Source: Prostheceraeus crozeri (lineage: Eukaryota; Platyhelminthes; Polycladida; Euryleptidae). Taken from it: a stretch of 64,000 nucleotides of DNA. A program made the position numbers and the translations under genes. The stretch is from NCBI GenBank assembly GCA_907163375.1, contig CAJQUW010009225.1, positions 186,001 to 250,000 on the forward strand, in the 5' to 3' direction. Positions 1 through 9,522 of this stretch are shown one piece after another. How positions within the stretch are numbered: position 1 is the stretch's first letter; the number at the start of each line of letters is the position of its first letter. The notes under the pieces were generated by a model. The model worked only from the letters and a program-made list of their open reading frames with translations, had not been told where the DNA came from and made no database searches.

Positions 1-2
1 TA

Positions 3-140
3 AGAGATTTATGTGTAAGAAATAAAGATGAATTTAAACAATCGTGTAACAATGCTTGGTCAAAAGATTATGGATTTATCACAATTAATATTGATAAAAA
101 AATTCATGAAAGAGTTATAGAAAATATTTTCGCGGAGTGA
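3..140 (+). CDS. Partial ORF, probable C-terminus of Polinton packaging ATPase
   Basis: The plus-strand frame is open from the window edge to a TGA at 138-140, giving about 45 residues. The segment SKDYGFITINID followed by a charged tail ending ERVIENIF resembles the end of the element 2 ATPase, which reads EKPYGYLFIDF and then a charged tail. A hydrophobic strand after K-x-Y-G near the C-terminus is usual in A32/FtsK-like packaging ATPases. Walker motifs would lie left of the window, so this rests on the short tail and on context: it runs tail-to-tail with the polymerase. It could be another element gene. Confidence 0.4.
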   Translation, partial: RDLCVRNKDEFKQSCNNAWSKDYGFITINIDKKIHERVIENIFAE

Positions 141-220
141 TAAAAATATACAAATATAGTGTTATAATATTTTTTTATTTTATGTATATATCAAATTTGT
201 CTATCTTAGAAATTAGAAAA

Positions 221-3200
221 TTAAAAAGGTTCAGTAGTTATTCCATCAGGTAAAATTTTTCTTTTATCATCAAATGGATCTAATGCTAATTTATGTTCTT
301 CTTTTAAATACATGTTATGTTTTTTTGAATTAAGTCTATAATTACATGCTGTTTTTATTTCATTATTAAATAATGCATTTTTATAATCTTGAAATGTTAT
401 TTGATTAGCCACTGATGCCTTTGAAATTCCTTTTAATGTTTTATGTGTTTTAATATTATTAGTTGTATCATAACAGTAACATTTAGATTTTAAAAATATA
501 GCTTCTGTTATGAAATCTTCATTTCCTTCTAATTCATCTTTTACTTTACATAAATCAGAAGGATGAATGATATCTTTTATTTTATTAATTTCTTCATCAA
601 GTGTAGAATTATACGGTATTGTTAATTCTAAGAAAACAGAATCGGTATCTGTAAAGTGTAATTTATAGTTTTTGCCATAAGCAGGTGCCAAATAATCATA
701 TATAAATCTATACATAAATAGTTTAGCTAATTCTAATATAGTGAAACCAATGAAATTAAACTTATCATGTTTTACGCTGATTCGACGTAAATGTACAGCA
801 CATAGTTCATCACTAAATCTAGTAGTTCTTTTATATGTAGGTTTCCTTGTTAAATTTTGAAATCTATCTTTATCATAAACTATTTCAATATTTTGTCTAT
901 TACGCACATTTTCTAAAGTCTTACCATAAAATGCATTATTCATTAATTTGAAGAACACGTTTCCAAAATCATCTTTATTTCTTTTAGCTATTTTACGTTT
1001 TTCAATATTGAACTCTATATAATCTTTTAACCATTTAGATTTTCTATACTCTAGTTTTCGATGTATTTTGGTGAGAATCATTCCATGATCTAAATACCAA
1101 TCTAGCATTCTTCCTTCAACAACATACTTTCCTTTATTGCTTTGTGTTAACATAAGTTTTTTTGTTGGCCTATATTTCTTAGGAATTAAAGATTTTTGAT
1201 AATCTGAAAAATCTTCTATATTAGGAATTTTGTTTTCTGGACAGAAAGGATAATATTTTGTTGCTTCTTTTATATAATCAGGGTATACTAAATCAACTTC
1301 ATATATATAACCATGATTATAATTTCCATCATATGTTTTTTGATAAACAAGATTATTACACCATGTCATTTCACCTGTTGGTAATTCTTGTATCATGCAA
1401 GAAGAATATAAGCTATTAAAATCATAATATAACAAATAGTTTTCTCTCATGAATTCATCAATTGCATTTTCACGTTCTACTCCTTCTCGTTTCGTTCGAA
1501 AAATTTCTAATATTTTTTCTTTTTCTTCTGGAGATAAAGGTTTCATTATTCCATATTCTTGTGGATTTACTTTCTTATTATAACATTTAACATATCTATT
1601 ACCTAAAACTGATGAAACTCCACCTCTAATTCCAGATTCAAAAAATAATAATTTATCATATGTATTTTCTTTATAATGTTTAAGTTTAACATTTGTATGT
1701 TTTAATCCTGCTAGCCATGTTAAACCTGGTGTAGAATAACAATAACATGGATCTATTCCGTAATATTCTAAACACATATCACGAAAGTTTTCAAAAAGAT
1801 CAGCTAGTATTAATACATCTATCTGAAGATATTTCATTGTATAATCATACATTGTTCTACAATTTAACTCTCTCCAATTCTTTTCAGCTTCTGCATAGTC
1901 TTCTTCAGATAATTTTGATTGTTTTAATGTTGATTTAAATTTATTTATTGGAGGAAGTTGTTTTTCTTCCATAATTTTATTCACAGAATTAAAATCAGTC
2001 TTCGACTGTGAACCACAGGTTTTATCTCCAGTTATATCAGTCTTCGACTGTGAGCCGCAGGCTATATACTCATACGGAAATATGCCTTTTAAAGGTTTTA
2101 AATTATATTTATTTAATATTTTACATTGTTCAGATTTCAAAGTTTTTCCCATAACATCTAATGAATAAGGAGTAAAAAATCTAAATGCATCTAAAATTCT
2201 AATACAACCTAATTGCATTGAAAAATATTCTTCTTCTGTTTTACATAGTACATTTATTTGTTGTTGTTGTAAATTTTCAGATAAAAATAAATCTTTCATT
2301 ACTAGATGGAAATCATATTTAGAACCATTGTAGAAATATAAAGGAACAAAGTTATATTTAAATTTATTAGCATTAAGATTACAAGAATTATGTGCTGCAC
2401 CTCTATATAATCCATTTAGATGATCATGATCTTTTACCTTGACGGCAGAGCCGTCGCTTCGCCTATCAAGATATCTACCTTTGCCATTTTTATATTTATT
2501 TGTAAAACCTTTTCCACAGTAATAACAATTTATTTCATCATAAAATTCTTTTCTTTCTTCATCCGTTAATGGTATCATTGGTATATTTGTTTCAAGCAAT
2601 TGTGAAAAACGTCCTTGTAATTCTTCTACTTTCTTTGTAAACATTTCTGAACTATCTTCACCATAGTATTGTAAATATTCTGATTTAAATAATTCAGGAT
2701 AATTTGAATGAATGTACATTCCCCAACATAATGGTTTTTGTTCAAATAAATATTTTTCTTTACTTTGTTCAGCTGAACTTTTTCCAGGTGCACTTTTTTC
2801 ATAATTAAAAACCGAAGGTTCTAGGGCTTGGCCCGTACCATTTTCAGAATTATAATTTTCAGAATCGGGTGAAGCCCTGGAACTTTCCGTTCGATTTTGT
2901 GTCATATTAACATTATATGCTTCAAAATCACAATAAATAGTAAAGGGTACTTTATTTTTAAAATACCATTTATTATATTCTAAATAATCATCTTTTGGAA
3001 ATGTGTTTCTGACTGCTTCATTTTGTTGACAATTCTCCAAATGTCTATTCATTTCTTCTTTAGTTCTAAAACTTGTCATACATTGAAGACAAGGAAAATT
3101 TTTATTATCTGAAGTTTTTGTAAATATAGAAACATCTTTACACAATATAAAATGTCCCTGATAATATAATATATTCGCTTGTGCTGGTTGTTTTGACTGT

Positions 3201-3361
3201 TCTAATTTTACAAATTCATCTTTATATATTTCATGTGTTTCATTAATTTCTTTTGTAATATTAAATGTATTTTGATGATAATTTTGATTTAATATTTGTA
3301 GCTGATAAATATATTCTTTATCATATTGTTCTTTATATTGTTGTAGACATTTTTTAAACAT
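221..3361 (-). CDS. polB: Protein-primed family B DNA polymerase, exonuclease and polymerase domains (element 1)
   Basis: This 1046-residue ORF holds the catalytic part of a Polinton DNA polymerase. A C2H2-like finger lies at about residues 89-111. ExoI is DFEAY near residue 145, ExoII is a later N-G-S-K-YD motif, and ExoIII is Y-x4-ID. A Cys/His cluster containing DHDHLNGLYRG sits between ExoI and ExoII. Polymerase motif A is DFNSLYSS (about 644), motif B is KLMNNAFYG (about 805) and motif C is TDTDS (about 905). All catalytic residues look intact. The start ATG overlaps the upstream ORF by 73 bp in another frame; together the two match the usual N-terminal plus catalytic layout of one polymerase, so the gene looks split. 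Insertions such as the doubled CGSQSKTD (about 1996-2063) are encoded by palindromes. It would replicate the linear element from a protein primer. Confidence 0.92.
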   Translation of the reverse strand: MFKKCLQQYKEQYDKEYIYQLQILNQNYHQNTFNITKEINETHEIYKDEFVKLEQSKQPAQANILYYQGHFILCKDVSIFTKTSDNKNFPCLQCMTSFRTKEEMNRHLENCQQNEAVRNTFPKDDYLEYNKWYFKNKVPFTIYCDFEAYNVNMTQNRTESSRASPDSENYNSENGTGQALEPSVFNYEKSAPGKSSAEQSKEKYLFEQKPLCWGMYIHSNYPELFKSEYLQYYGEDSSEMFTKKVEELQGRFSQLLETNIPMIPLTDEERKEFYDEINCYYCGKGFTNKYKNGKGRYLDRRSDGSAVKVKDHDHLNGLYRGAAHNSCNLNANKFKYNFVPLYFYNGSKYDFHLVMKDLFLSENLQQQQINVLCKTEEEYFSMQLGCIRILDAFRFFTPYSLDVMGKTLKSEQCKILNKYNLKPLKGIFPYEYIACGSQSKTDITGDKTCGSQSKTDFNSVNKIMEEKQLPPINKFKSTLKQSKLSEEDYAEAEKNWRELNCRTMYDYTMKYLQIDVLILADLFENFRDMCLEYYGIDPCYCYSTPGLTWLAGLKHTNVKLKHYKENTYDKLLFFESGIRGGVSSVLGNRYVKCYNKKVNPQEYGIMKPLSPEEKEKILEIFRTKREGVERENAIDEFMRENYLLYYDFNSLYSSCMIQELPTGEMTWCNNLVYQKTYDGNYNHGYIYEVDLVYPDYIKEATKYYPFCPENKIPNIEDFSDYQKSLIPKKYRPTKKLMLTQSNKGKYVVEGRMLDWYLDHGMILTKIHRKLEYRKSKWLKDYIEFNIEKRKIAKRNKDDFGNVFFKLMNNAFYGKTLENVRNRQNIEIVYDKDRFQNLTRKPTYKRTTRFSDELCAVHLRRISVKHDKFNFIGFTILELAKLFMYRFIYDYLAPAYGKNYKLHFTDTDSVFLELTIPYNSTLDEEINKIKDIIHPSDLCKVKDELEGNEDFITEAIFLKSKCYCYDTTNNIKTHKTLKGISKASVANQITFQDYKNALFNNEIKTACNYRLNSKKHNMYLKEEHKLALDPFDDKRKILPDGITTEPF

Positions 3362-4857
3362 TCATTTAATCGGAGCGAAGCTCCTCTGGCTTTAGCCGAT
3401 TCTTTATTTTCTTCATTATTTAATTCTTTATTATTTTCTTCATTTAATTTTTGAATCGTTTCTATCTTATTTTGATATTTATGGTGATATTCTTGTAGTA
3501 ACATTTTTGTTTGTTGTTGATAATCTATTTTACATTTTTGTAAACTTTTATTTAAATTTTCTAATTTTTGTTGATATTCTGAAGATAAAGATGAATATTT
3601 GTAATTATAATCATCAGTACGTCCTTTATAATTATTATGATTAATCATTATTGGTGATAGTGTTTTAACAAGTTCAAATTTTTCAGTACATATTATATTT
3701 CCTTGGTAAAAAATATTATGATGCATGTAATTTCCTCTATCATTATATACTATTTCTGTTTTACATAAATTTTTATTATTCAAATAAAATTTTTTTGAAT
3801 CTGAGTAAAGTGGAATAATTTTACCAATAGAAACATAATTCACATTTAATTCAAAAACATTTACTTCTATTAAATTTTTATTCTTTTTATGAAACTTTAT
3901 TAATCTATTATAATCATATGGAAATTCATCTAAGCCATCAGAAAGATCAAATTCATTTATGTATTCTTCTTTATTATAATGACTTAGTCTTTCTTTATGA
4001 TATTCTGCAGGATGTAAATGTGCTATAATACTCCACAGAAAACAATAATCATCTTCATTTTTTATGTTGATTAATTGTGGTGAACTGAAAGGTAAAGAAA
4101 CATAACTACCACCAGTATTATTTTTATATTTATCAATTACTATTTTCTTAGATAGTATTTTAACAAATCTCCAACCAGATTCACGTAACTGGGCTTCAAT
4201 TATGCAATTTTCTAATTTAAGTATCATCGATTCAAATATGGGTTGTATATCATTTACATTATGAATTTCTTGTGAATTTGTAAAATGTCCTTGTATTATT
4301 TCTTCAGGAATTCCATCAGGTCCATTTTTTGTATAAAGTACTTCTACATTCATATAACATTTGAAAGATTTCTTAAATATATTATAAAAGTTGGTTAGAA
4401 TATCAGAAAAAGTTTTATCGGTTTCATTATATTCAACGGGCGAAGCCCTGGAAGACATCTCCGATGTCCCGCGAAAAGACTGATTAAATAAATATTTTAT
4501 ATTTGCTAAGGCTTCATCGTTTCGTTCAGCTTCATCAAATTCATCAGTATCGCTAAATAAATATCTTCCATCTGGTACGGGCGAAGCCCTAGAACCTTCG
4601 GTTTGTATGGTCTCATCTTCACTATTAAAAACTTTTTTATATTCCGAATGTGAATAATCATCAAACATTTTTTTAACTCTTATATCAGTAGGCAATGTTT
4701 CTAGATAGTTTTTATAACTATTTAATTTTAATATATTTCCTTCATCAACTCGTTCTACATTTTGTAAATGCAATTTACTATTTAAATGAGATTGATAACT
4801 TCTTTTTGTTTGCAACTTTTTCTTACATAAGACACAATAAAACTTGGTATTTTCCAT
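3289..4857 (-). CDS. N-terminal part of the element 1 DNA polymerase
   Basis: This 522-residue ORF begins with a C2H2 finger (Cys8/Cys11, then two His). Its middle has the block that precedes the exonuclease in Polinton polymerases: INIKNEDDYCFLWS, H-x-A-E-Y-H, and a later region predicting the virion/terminal-protein-linked N-domain. The element 2 polymerase has the equivalent block (INVDCESQCFKYAVLS). The C-terminal 40 residues run through a palindromic insert (3368-3401) and then diverge from what a polymerase should contain. The ORF overlaps the catalytic ORF out of frame. Two further palindromes encode SRASP-containing peptides (4438-4468 and 4579-4603). Either the gene is broken or the two parts are made separately or by frameshifting; breakage by insertion is my preferred reading. 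Confidence 0.75.
   Translation of the reverse strand: MENTKFYCVLCKKKLQTKRSYQSHLNSKLHLQNVERVDEGNILKLNSYKNYLETLPTDIRVKKMFDDYSHSEYKKVFNSEDETIQTEGSRASPVPDGRYLFSDTDEFDEAERNDEALANIKYLFNQSFRGTSEMSSRASPVEYNETDKTFSDILTNFYNIFKKSFKCYMNVEVLYTKNGPDGIPEEIIQGHFTNSQEIHNVNDIQPIFESMILKLENCIIEAQLRESGWRFVKILSKKIVIDKYKNNTGGSYVSLPFSSPQLINIKNEDDYCFLWSIIAHLHPAEYHKERLSHYNKEEYINEFDLSDGLDEFPYDYNRLIKFHKKNKNLIEVNVFELNVNYVSIGKIIPLYSDSKKFYLNNKNLCKTEIVYNDRGNYMHHNIFYQGNIICTEKFELVKTLSPIMINHNNYKGRTDDYNYKYSSLSSEYQQKLENLNKSLQKCKIDYQQQTKMLLQEYHHKYQNKIETIQKLNEENNKELNNEENKESAKARGASLRLNECLKNVYNNIKNNMIKNIFISYKY
3368..3401. repeat. Double-hairpin palindromic insert at the polymerase split
   Basis: Outer arms AATCGG/CCGATT enclose GGAGC-GAA-GCTCC (3372-3384) and GGC-TTTA-GCC (3388-3397). 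A related block (GGCTAAAGCC, then GGACC-TTT-GGTCC) occurs at 9271-9296. The insert lies just upstream of the ATG of the catalytic polymerase ORF, where the reading frame of the N-terminal ORF stops making sense. Confidence 0.75.
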
Positions 4858-4993
4858 TTTTTTTATTTTTTTAGAGAAAATTTAAGAAAAAATTTGTGTT
4901 CTAATTTTAGATATAAACATTCTAATATCAAGGACTTGAGTGTTATTTTATATTATTATATATTTCACGTTCTTTAGTTATTTTTTTCTTTAT

Positions 4994-5068
4994 CACATTA
5001 AGTTTTATCACATTAAGTTTTATCATATTAAGTTTTATCTTATTAAGTTTCATCATGTAATGTTTTAT
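4994..5068. repeat. Five 15-bp tandem repeats
   Basis: Consecutive units of the form CACATTAAGTTTTAT with slight changes run across the 3' end of the next minus-strand gene; the stop codon at 5043-5045 lies in the fourth unit. This is a simple AT-rich minisatellite between two minus-strand genes. Confidence 0.8.
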
Positions 5069-6341
5069 CAAAAGATAATTTAAATTTTTTTTCACTAACT
5101 ATTGATTCATCATCATCATCATAAATTGTTTCTTCATCATCATCATCATAAATTGTTTCTTCATCATCATAAATTACACTTTTTGGTATAGGATGCCCTT
5201 CCATGATAGGATACCATTCTCTTATTGGAATATCTAACTCTAAATTACATCTTTTATCTGATAATAATATAATAGAGAAAAATATTGGTCTTTGATCTCT
5301 TTTGGAAAATTTAATAACACCACCATAATCTGAATCACTTTTAGTTTTTGTTAAAGATGATAAAATTTTAAATTGATTAGATGTAAATCCTAATTTAAAT
5401 TTTGTAGACCCGACACATAGTTGTCTAACAGTATCTTCAACTATACCATCATTATTATTTTCAATTGTAAGAAAATGAAATTTAGATAAATTTTTATAAT
5501 TACTAATATTTTTATAATCTTTTTTACCATTTACACCTTTTTCAGATGTTACAGAATCATCATTATTATCATAAGATTCTTTAAGATCGGGCAAAGCCCT
5601 AGAATCTTCGGTTCGTTTATTATGATTATGATTATGGTCATTGTTAATAGTATAAGGTGTAGACCACATATAAATTTTCTCTTGTTGAGCTAAACCATTT
5701 ATATAAGATTTTAATAAATTAATATTTAAGTTGGAATATAATCCTATATACGTATCATCATCATATCTTTGGGGCATTTCTAATGTTTCTTGTTTATAAA
5801 TTGTGTCTCTATAATAAACTTGACATAATAATTCTTCATTATGTTTTTTACTCTCTATGTGAATGTTATATTGATTTTGATCGTCAACAAATAATCTAAT
5901 TTTTTCTTTCGAAAAAGATTTTAATTTTTTAACTAATTCTTTAATATTGATATAATTAATAATTTTAGTTTCTATCCAATCAGTATTACTAATTGGTAAC
6001 ACTGCTCTAATAAATCCATAAACATTATTATGACCTATTATAACCATATTTTCTTTATTTAATTCAACATAAGCTACATCATTATATTTACTTACAATCT
6101 CCATAAATTTAATAAATGGATCCCCCGGAAATAAACAATAATTAGTTTCTATAGAAGGTAAACCTTTAGTCTGTTCTCTAAATATTTCGGCTTGTAATTG
6201 AAATAAAATATTAACATCTATACATGGATTATTATTATTATTATTATCAAAACATTTATTTTCAAATCCCGTTGATCTCGTCGAATAAGAAGAAAAGGAT
6301 GATGCGGGCGAATATAATTTTTTTAAATTTGGATTTTCCAT
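5043..6341 (-). CDS. Unrecognised element 1 protein, possibly sliding-clamp-like
   Basis: A 432-residue ORF starting at ATG 6341, same strand as the polymerase. The N-terminal part (about residues 70-175) reads like one PCNA domain: an amphipathic helix (PFIKFMEIVSKYNDVAYVEL), alternating strands, then INIKELVKKLKSF. The C-terminal part (about 300-390) has KLGFTSNQFKILSSLTK, two strands and LELDIP, like a second clamp domain. A low-complexity linker carries Asn/His runs and a palindrome-encoded SRALP (5589-5613). The tail is acidic with repeated ETIYDDDDE. Position beside the polymerase fits a replication factor. I see no decisive motif; the clamp idea is a fold guess, and a minor virion protein is an alternative. 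Confidence 0.4.
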   Translation of the reverse strand: MENPNLKKLYSPASSFSSYSTRSTGFENKCFDNNNNNNPCIDVNILFQLQAEIFREQTKGLPSIETNYCLFPGDPFIKFMEIVSKYNDVAYVELNKENMVIIGHNNVYGFIRAVLPISNTDWIETKIINYINIKELVKKLKSFSKEKIRLFVDDQNQYNIHIESKKHNEELLCQVYYRDTIYKQETLEMPQRYDDDTYIGLYSNLNINLLKSYINGLAQQEKIYMWSTPYTINNDHNHNHNKRTEDSRALPDLKESYDNNDDSVTSEKGVNGKKDYKNISNYKNLSKFHFLTIENNNDGIVEDTVRQLCVGSTKFKLGFTSNQFKILSSLTKTKSDSDYGGVIKFSKRDQRPIFFSIILLSDKRCNLELDIPIREWYPIMEGHPIPKSVIYDDEETIYDDDDEETIYDDDDESIVSEKKFKLSFDKTLHDET

Positions 6342-6450
6342 TTTTTTATTTTTATTAGAAAAAATTTTACTTTTATTAGAAAAAATTTTACTTTTATTAG
6401 AAAAAATTTTACTTTTATTAGAAAAAATTTTATTTTTTTATTGTTAAAAA
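6342..6450. promoter_or_regulatory. Divergent promoter region with 21-bp tandem repeats
   Basis: The 109-bp spacer separates the minus-strand replication side from the plus-strand virion genes of element 1. It contains four copies of a 21-bp unit (TTATTAGAAAAAATTTTA core, TTAG at 6355, 6376, 6397 and 6418). Both flanking genes start within 30 bp of the array, so it probably holds both promoters. No canonical TATA box stands out in this A/T background. Confidence 0.55.
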
Positions 6451-7338
6451 ATGATGTTACCAAATGTTGGTGGAGGTGCATATATCCCGAATAATCGTGA
6501 ATTAGAAATAGAGATAGAAAATTATATCATGAAAACTGGAGACGTTTTATCTGGACCATTGAATCTTTCTATTCTTCCGCAACAAAATACAGAGTTAACA
6601 AATAAACAATATGTTGATACACAAATCAATGATTTAAAAGAAAAATATATAAACGATGTTTTGGTTCCACTGATGAATGAATTAAAAATGCTAAAACTTA
6701 ATGACAAATCATTAAACGAAAAATTATTAAAACTTGATAAAAAGGATAGAGAGCTAGAAGCAGATATAGCAAAACTTTTTAAAAAGATTTCTGAACAATC
6801 AAAAATTTTAATATTACTTTCTATAAAGTTAAAATCTGCAGTCATTAAAAATAAACATCAGATAAAAATGTTAAAAGAACAATTAGAAGATGAAATAGAA
6901 AAACTTCCTGAAAGAATTAAAAAAAATTTAAAGCAGTTACAAACTACATTCCAAAAAAGTGTTGATGAATTAAGTTCTAAAATTACTCAACAAATGAAAA
7001 AGATGAATAGAATAATAAATGAAGTAAACTCACTTAATGAAAAAGTTGATAAAATGAAAACTCTTAAAATCAATTTAGAAAATGAATTAAAGAAAAATTT
7101 ACAAGAAAACTCTAAAGAAAATAAAGAACAGTTAGATTCTGTTAAAAGACAATTAGATGTTCTTAAAATTAAGTTAAATGCACTTAAAACGGCGTTGAAG
7201 ATGAATCAGGTGAAAATGCAAGTTAATAGAAAAGAAATTAAAGTACATCACACGCTGCTTGACGCAATAGATAAAGTGCAACAGTCAATTAATAAAGTTA
7301 TCTCGAAGTTGTTGTCCATTCACAAACGTAAATCTTAA
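6451..7338 (+). CDS. Fibre-like trimeric coiled-coil protein
   Basis: The 295-residue product has a short head, then MKTGDVLSGPLNLS and NTELTNKQYVDTQI, followed by about 220 residues of almost unbroken Lys/Glu/Leu heptads and a basic end (HKRKS). The pattern 'M-x-G-x-L-x-G-x-L-x-L ... P-x-x-x-T-x-L-x-N-K-x-Y-V-D' is the collar found where phage and some adenovirus-like fibre shafts begin, just before a trimeric coiled coil. It is the first plus-strand gene, upstream of the capsid gene. A spike or fibre is therefore a reasonable inference; another structural coiled coil is the alternative. No signal peptide is visible. Confidence 0.55.
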   Translation: MMLPNVGGGAYIPNNRELEIEIENYIMKTGDVLSGPLNLSILPQQNTELTNKQYVDTQINDLKEKYINDVLVPLMNELKMLKLNDKSLNEKLLKLDKKDRELEADIAKLFKKISEQSKILILLSIKLKSAVIKNKHQIKMLKEQLEDEIEKLPERIKKNLKQLQTTFQKSVDELSSKITQQMKKMNRIINEVNSLNEKVDKMKTLKINLENELKKNLQENSKENKEQLDSVKRQLDVLKIKLNALKTALKMNQVKMQVNRKEIKVHHTLLDAIDKVQQSINKVISKLLSIHKRKS

Positions 7339-7380
7339 CACGTAGATATTTTTCCCAAAAGTCAAATTTAATCCTAAAAA

Positions 7381-7872
7381 ATGCCTATAATTTATAAACA
7401 CAATCTTAAACATTTTGCATCAAATAATAAAATTGCTCATGAACCATCTCAGAAACCTGTGTACCATTATGATAGTGTAGAAACTGTCGGAACACAAAAG
7501 TTCCTAGGCACCGCAGGTGCCGTCCAAAAAGAAGGGGATGGCATCTTTTCTGGTATTGGAAGTATCGTTAACTTAATTAAAAATAATAAAGATTTGATTA
7601 CATCTGCTGCAAAAGGAGCAGCTGCTATAGGTAGTACAGCTAGTGCAATATCAAATGCTGTTAAATCACAAAACGAATTAAAACAACTAGAAGCTATTCG
7701 TAAACTCAAGATTGATTCTGAAGAACTAAAAAAATTAAAAAAACTTTCAGATGAAACAAAAAACAAAATTGCTAACATAGCTGTAGAGGGTGATAGTAAG
7801 CATAATGAAAAAACAATTGAAGAAATAAGAGGTAATGGCGTCAGCAGCGGAGCTGGTCTAGCAAAATTCTAA
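7381..7872 (+). CDS. Small minor virion protein, pVI-like hydrophobic/amphipathic
   Basis: A 163-residue ORF from ATG 7381. After a 55-residue polar N-terminus comes GDGIFSGIGSIVNLI, then a Gly/Ala-rich stretch (AAKGAAAIGSTASAISNAV), then a charged helix rich in Lys/Glu/Leu. This hydrophobic Gly/Ala stretch followed by a charged helix is the layout of adenovirus pVI-like membrane-active proteins and of small Polinton proteins near the capsid gene. A GGCACC-GCA-GGTGCC palindrome (7507-7521) is read through within the ORF. It lies between the coiled-coil protein and the major capsid gene. Confidence 0.5.
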   Translation: MPIIYKHNLKHFASNNKIAHEPSQKPVYHYDSVETVGTQKFLGTAGAVQKEGDGIFSGIGSIVNLIKNNKDLITSAAKGAAAIGSTASAISNAVKSQNELKQLEAIRKLKIDSEELKKLKKLSDETKNKIANIAVEGDSKHNEKTIEEIRGNGVSSGAGLAKF

Positions 7873-7941
7873 AATTATATTTTAGTAAAAATTTTTTTCT
7901 ATCTGTGAGAAAAACAAAAAGTCAAATTATTTTTTATAAAA

Positions 7942-9216
7942 ATGTCTTCGCTTATCGAAAATAAATTTAGATTAGACGATCCTCCGTTCGTCAGTTATAA
8001 TCAAAAAAAGAATGACTATATAAGAATTGCTATGAATCCCGGATCTTCCAGTAGAGTAAATACTGGAGGTGATTTAATCTTTGAAGTTGATAATCAGCAG
8101 AGTTATTTATATTTACCTGATTCATTTTTACACTGTGAATATTCTTTGTATAGTGATGCCAATTTTACAACACCATTACCAGAAACCGATAATATTGCAC
8201 TAGAGAATAATTTTTTTCCAAGATTATTTACACAAATGCGTTTAGATGTTGCAACTCAAAATATAGAAACAATAAGTGATTCTCCAGGTGTAATTGATAC
8301 AATGCTTAGATTTGTAACAATTGGTGAAAATAATAAAAAGCATGAAATCGAAGGTTGGTTTCCTGATACTAATGATGGTATAATTATTGATGATTTAACT
8401 CACGCCGGAACAGATGCCGCAGGAATTGCGAAAGATGTAGAAAATATTGCAAAACATTTAAATAAAACAAACAATACTGCATATAAAGAAAGACGTGAAT
8501 TTAACAAGAAAAGTAAGCAAACAGTAAATTGGTCATTGTCTCCATTATTCGGATATTTAGATTATGACAAAATATCATATCAATTTAAATTTAAATTAAT
8601 AATTCATCGTACGGCAAATAATGAATTAATCTTTTTTGGCAAAACTGGAAAAAAAGCATATTTAAAAATTGATAGACTTGAATGGTGGATTAGGCATATT
8701 ACTCCTAGTTTAGAGGTTGAAACAGCTATTGCAAAAAGATTAAATACTAACAAACCAATTCCAGTTAATTTTCTAAAGCGTACTGCTAGTTCAGTAACTT
8801 TTTCCGAACAAAGATTTAACTGGCATTTTACTAGAACTGCGAATACTCCAAGATATTTATTACTAACATTTCAAAGAAATAATTCTCCAAGTTTTGATAA
8901 GAACAATAATCTCTTCCATATTAATACAATTCGAAGTTTACAAGTTTCATTAAATCAAACTCGATATCCAATTGATCCATTAAGATTCGATGATACCAAT
9001 AATCAATTTATGGAAGGATATGATTCTTATAGAAATCTTTGTATAGAATTTGGAGTTGAACCACAATTAACTCCTGGAGATTGGAGACATTTATATCCAA
9101 TTTTCTGTTTCGATTTAAGTGCACAATCTGAAGATATTATTAAAAATGGTTGTGATGTAACAATTAATATTGAAAAAAAAGATTCCACAACTTCATTGAT
9201 GGCTTATGGTTTATAG
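7942..9216 (+). CDS. Major capsid protein, double jelly-roll type (element 1)
   Basis: The 424-residue ORF from ATG 7942 has the size and shape of a Polinton major capsid. The N-terminus is polar (DDPPFVSYNQ). Strand-rich halves follow, including LIFEVDNQQSYLYLPDSFLHCEY and LIIHRTANNELIFFGK. The C-terminal block has a platform (GYDSYRNLCIEFG), then LYPIFCFDLSAQSEDI and a final strand. The same end pattern occurs in the element 2 capsid (FKSGYTIYAFDLTADSDI, then strands). The two capsids are otherwise very different, so they belong to separate lineages. The preceding spacer is AT-rich. Confidence 0.75.
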   Translation: MSSLIENKFRLDDPPFVSYNQKKNDYIRIAMNPGSSSRVNTGGDLIFEVDNQQSYLYLPDSFLHCEYSLYSDANFTTPLPETDNIALENNFFPRLFTQMRLDVATQNIETISDSPGVIDTMLRFVTIGENNKKHEIEGWFPDTNDGIIIDDLTHAGTDAAGIAKDVENIAKHLNKTNNTAYKERREFNKKSKQTVNWSLSPLFGYLDYDKISYQFKFKLIIHRTANNELIFFGKTGKKAYLKIDRLEWWIRHITPSLEVETAIAKRLNTNKPIPVNFLKRTASSVTFSEQRFNWHFTRTANTPRYLLLTFQRNNSPSFDKNNNLFHINTIRSLQVSLNQTRYPIDPLRFDDTNNQFMEGYDSYRNLCIEFGVEPQLTPGDWRHLYPIFCFDLSAQSEDIIKNGCDVTINIEKKDSTTSLMAYGL

Positions 9217-9522
9217 CTAGAAGATACAAAATATTCTATTGAAGTTCTTAATGGGAAGATGGCTAGAATAGGCTAAAGCCAGAGGACCTTTGGTCCGATA
9301 GGCTAAAGCCCAAGACTTCGTCGTTTAATTAATTTAATTTTTTTGATAACTTAAAATTTTGATAACTAGAATAGATTAAAATTTTTTTTAGTAACTTAAA
9401 ATTTTTTCATAACTAGAATAGATTAAAATTTTTGTTAACTTAAAATTTTTAGTAATTAGTAATAAAATTTTTAGTAATTAGTAATAAAATTTTTGTCGTA
9501 ACTTAAAATTTTTTTATTAAAA
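9217..9522. repeat. AT-rich spacer with palindromes and degenerate TAACTTAAAATTTTT repeats
   Basis: The first part holds three palindromes: GGCTAAAGCC (9271-9280 and 9301-9310) and GGACC-TTT-GGTCC (9284-9296). From about 9350 to 9515, repeated phrases of the form 'GATAACTTAAAATTTTT' and 'AACTAGAATAGATTAAAA' alternate. No coding potential is seen. It probably carries the promoter of the next gene. Confidence 0.65.

Noticed and set aside
6522..6845. Minus-strand ORF opposite the coiled-coil gene
   Set aside because: Shadow of the Lys/Glu-rich coding strand; Ser/Phe-rich nonsense.
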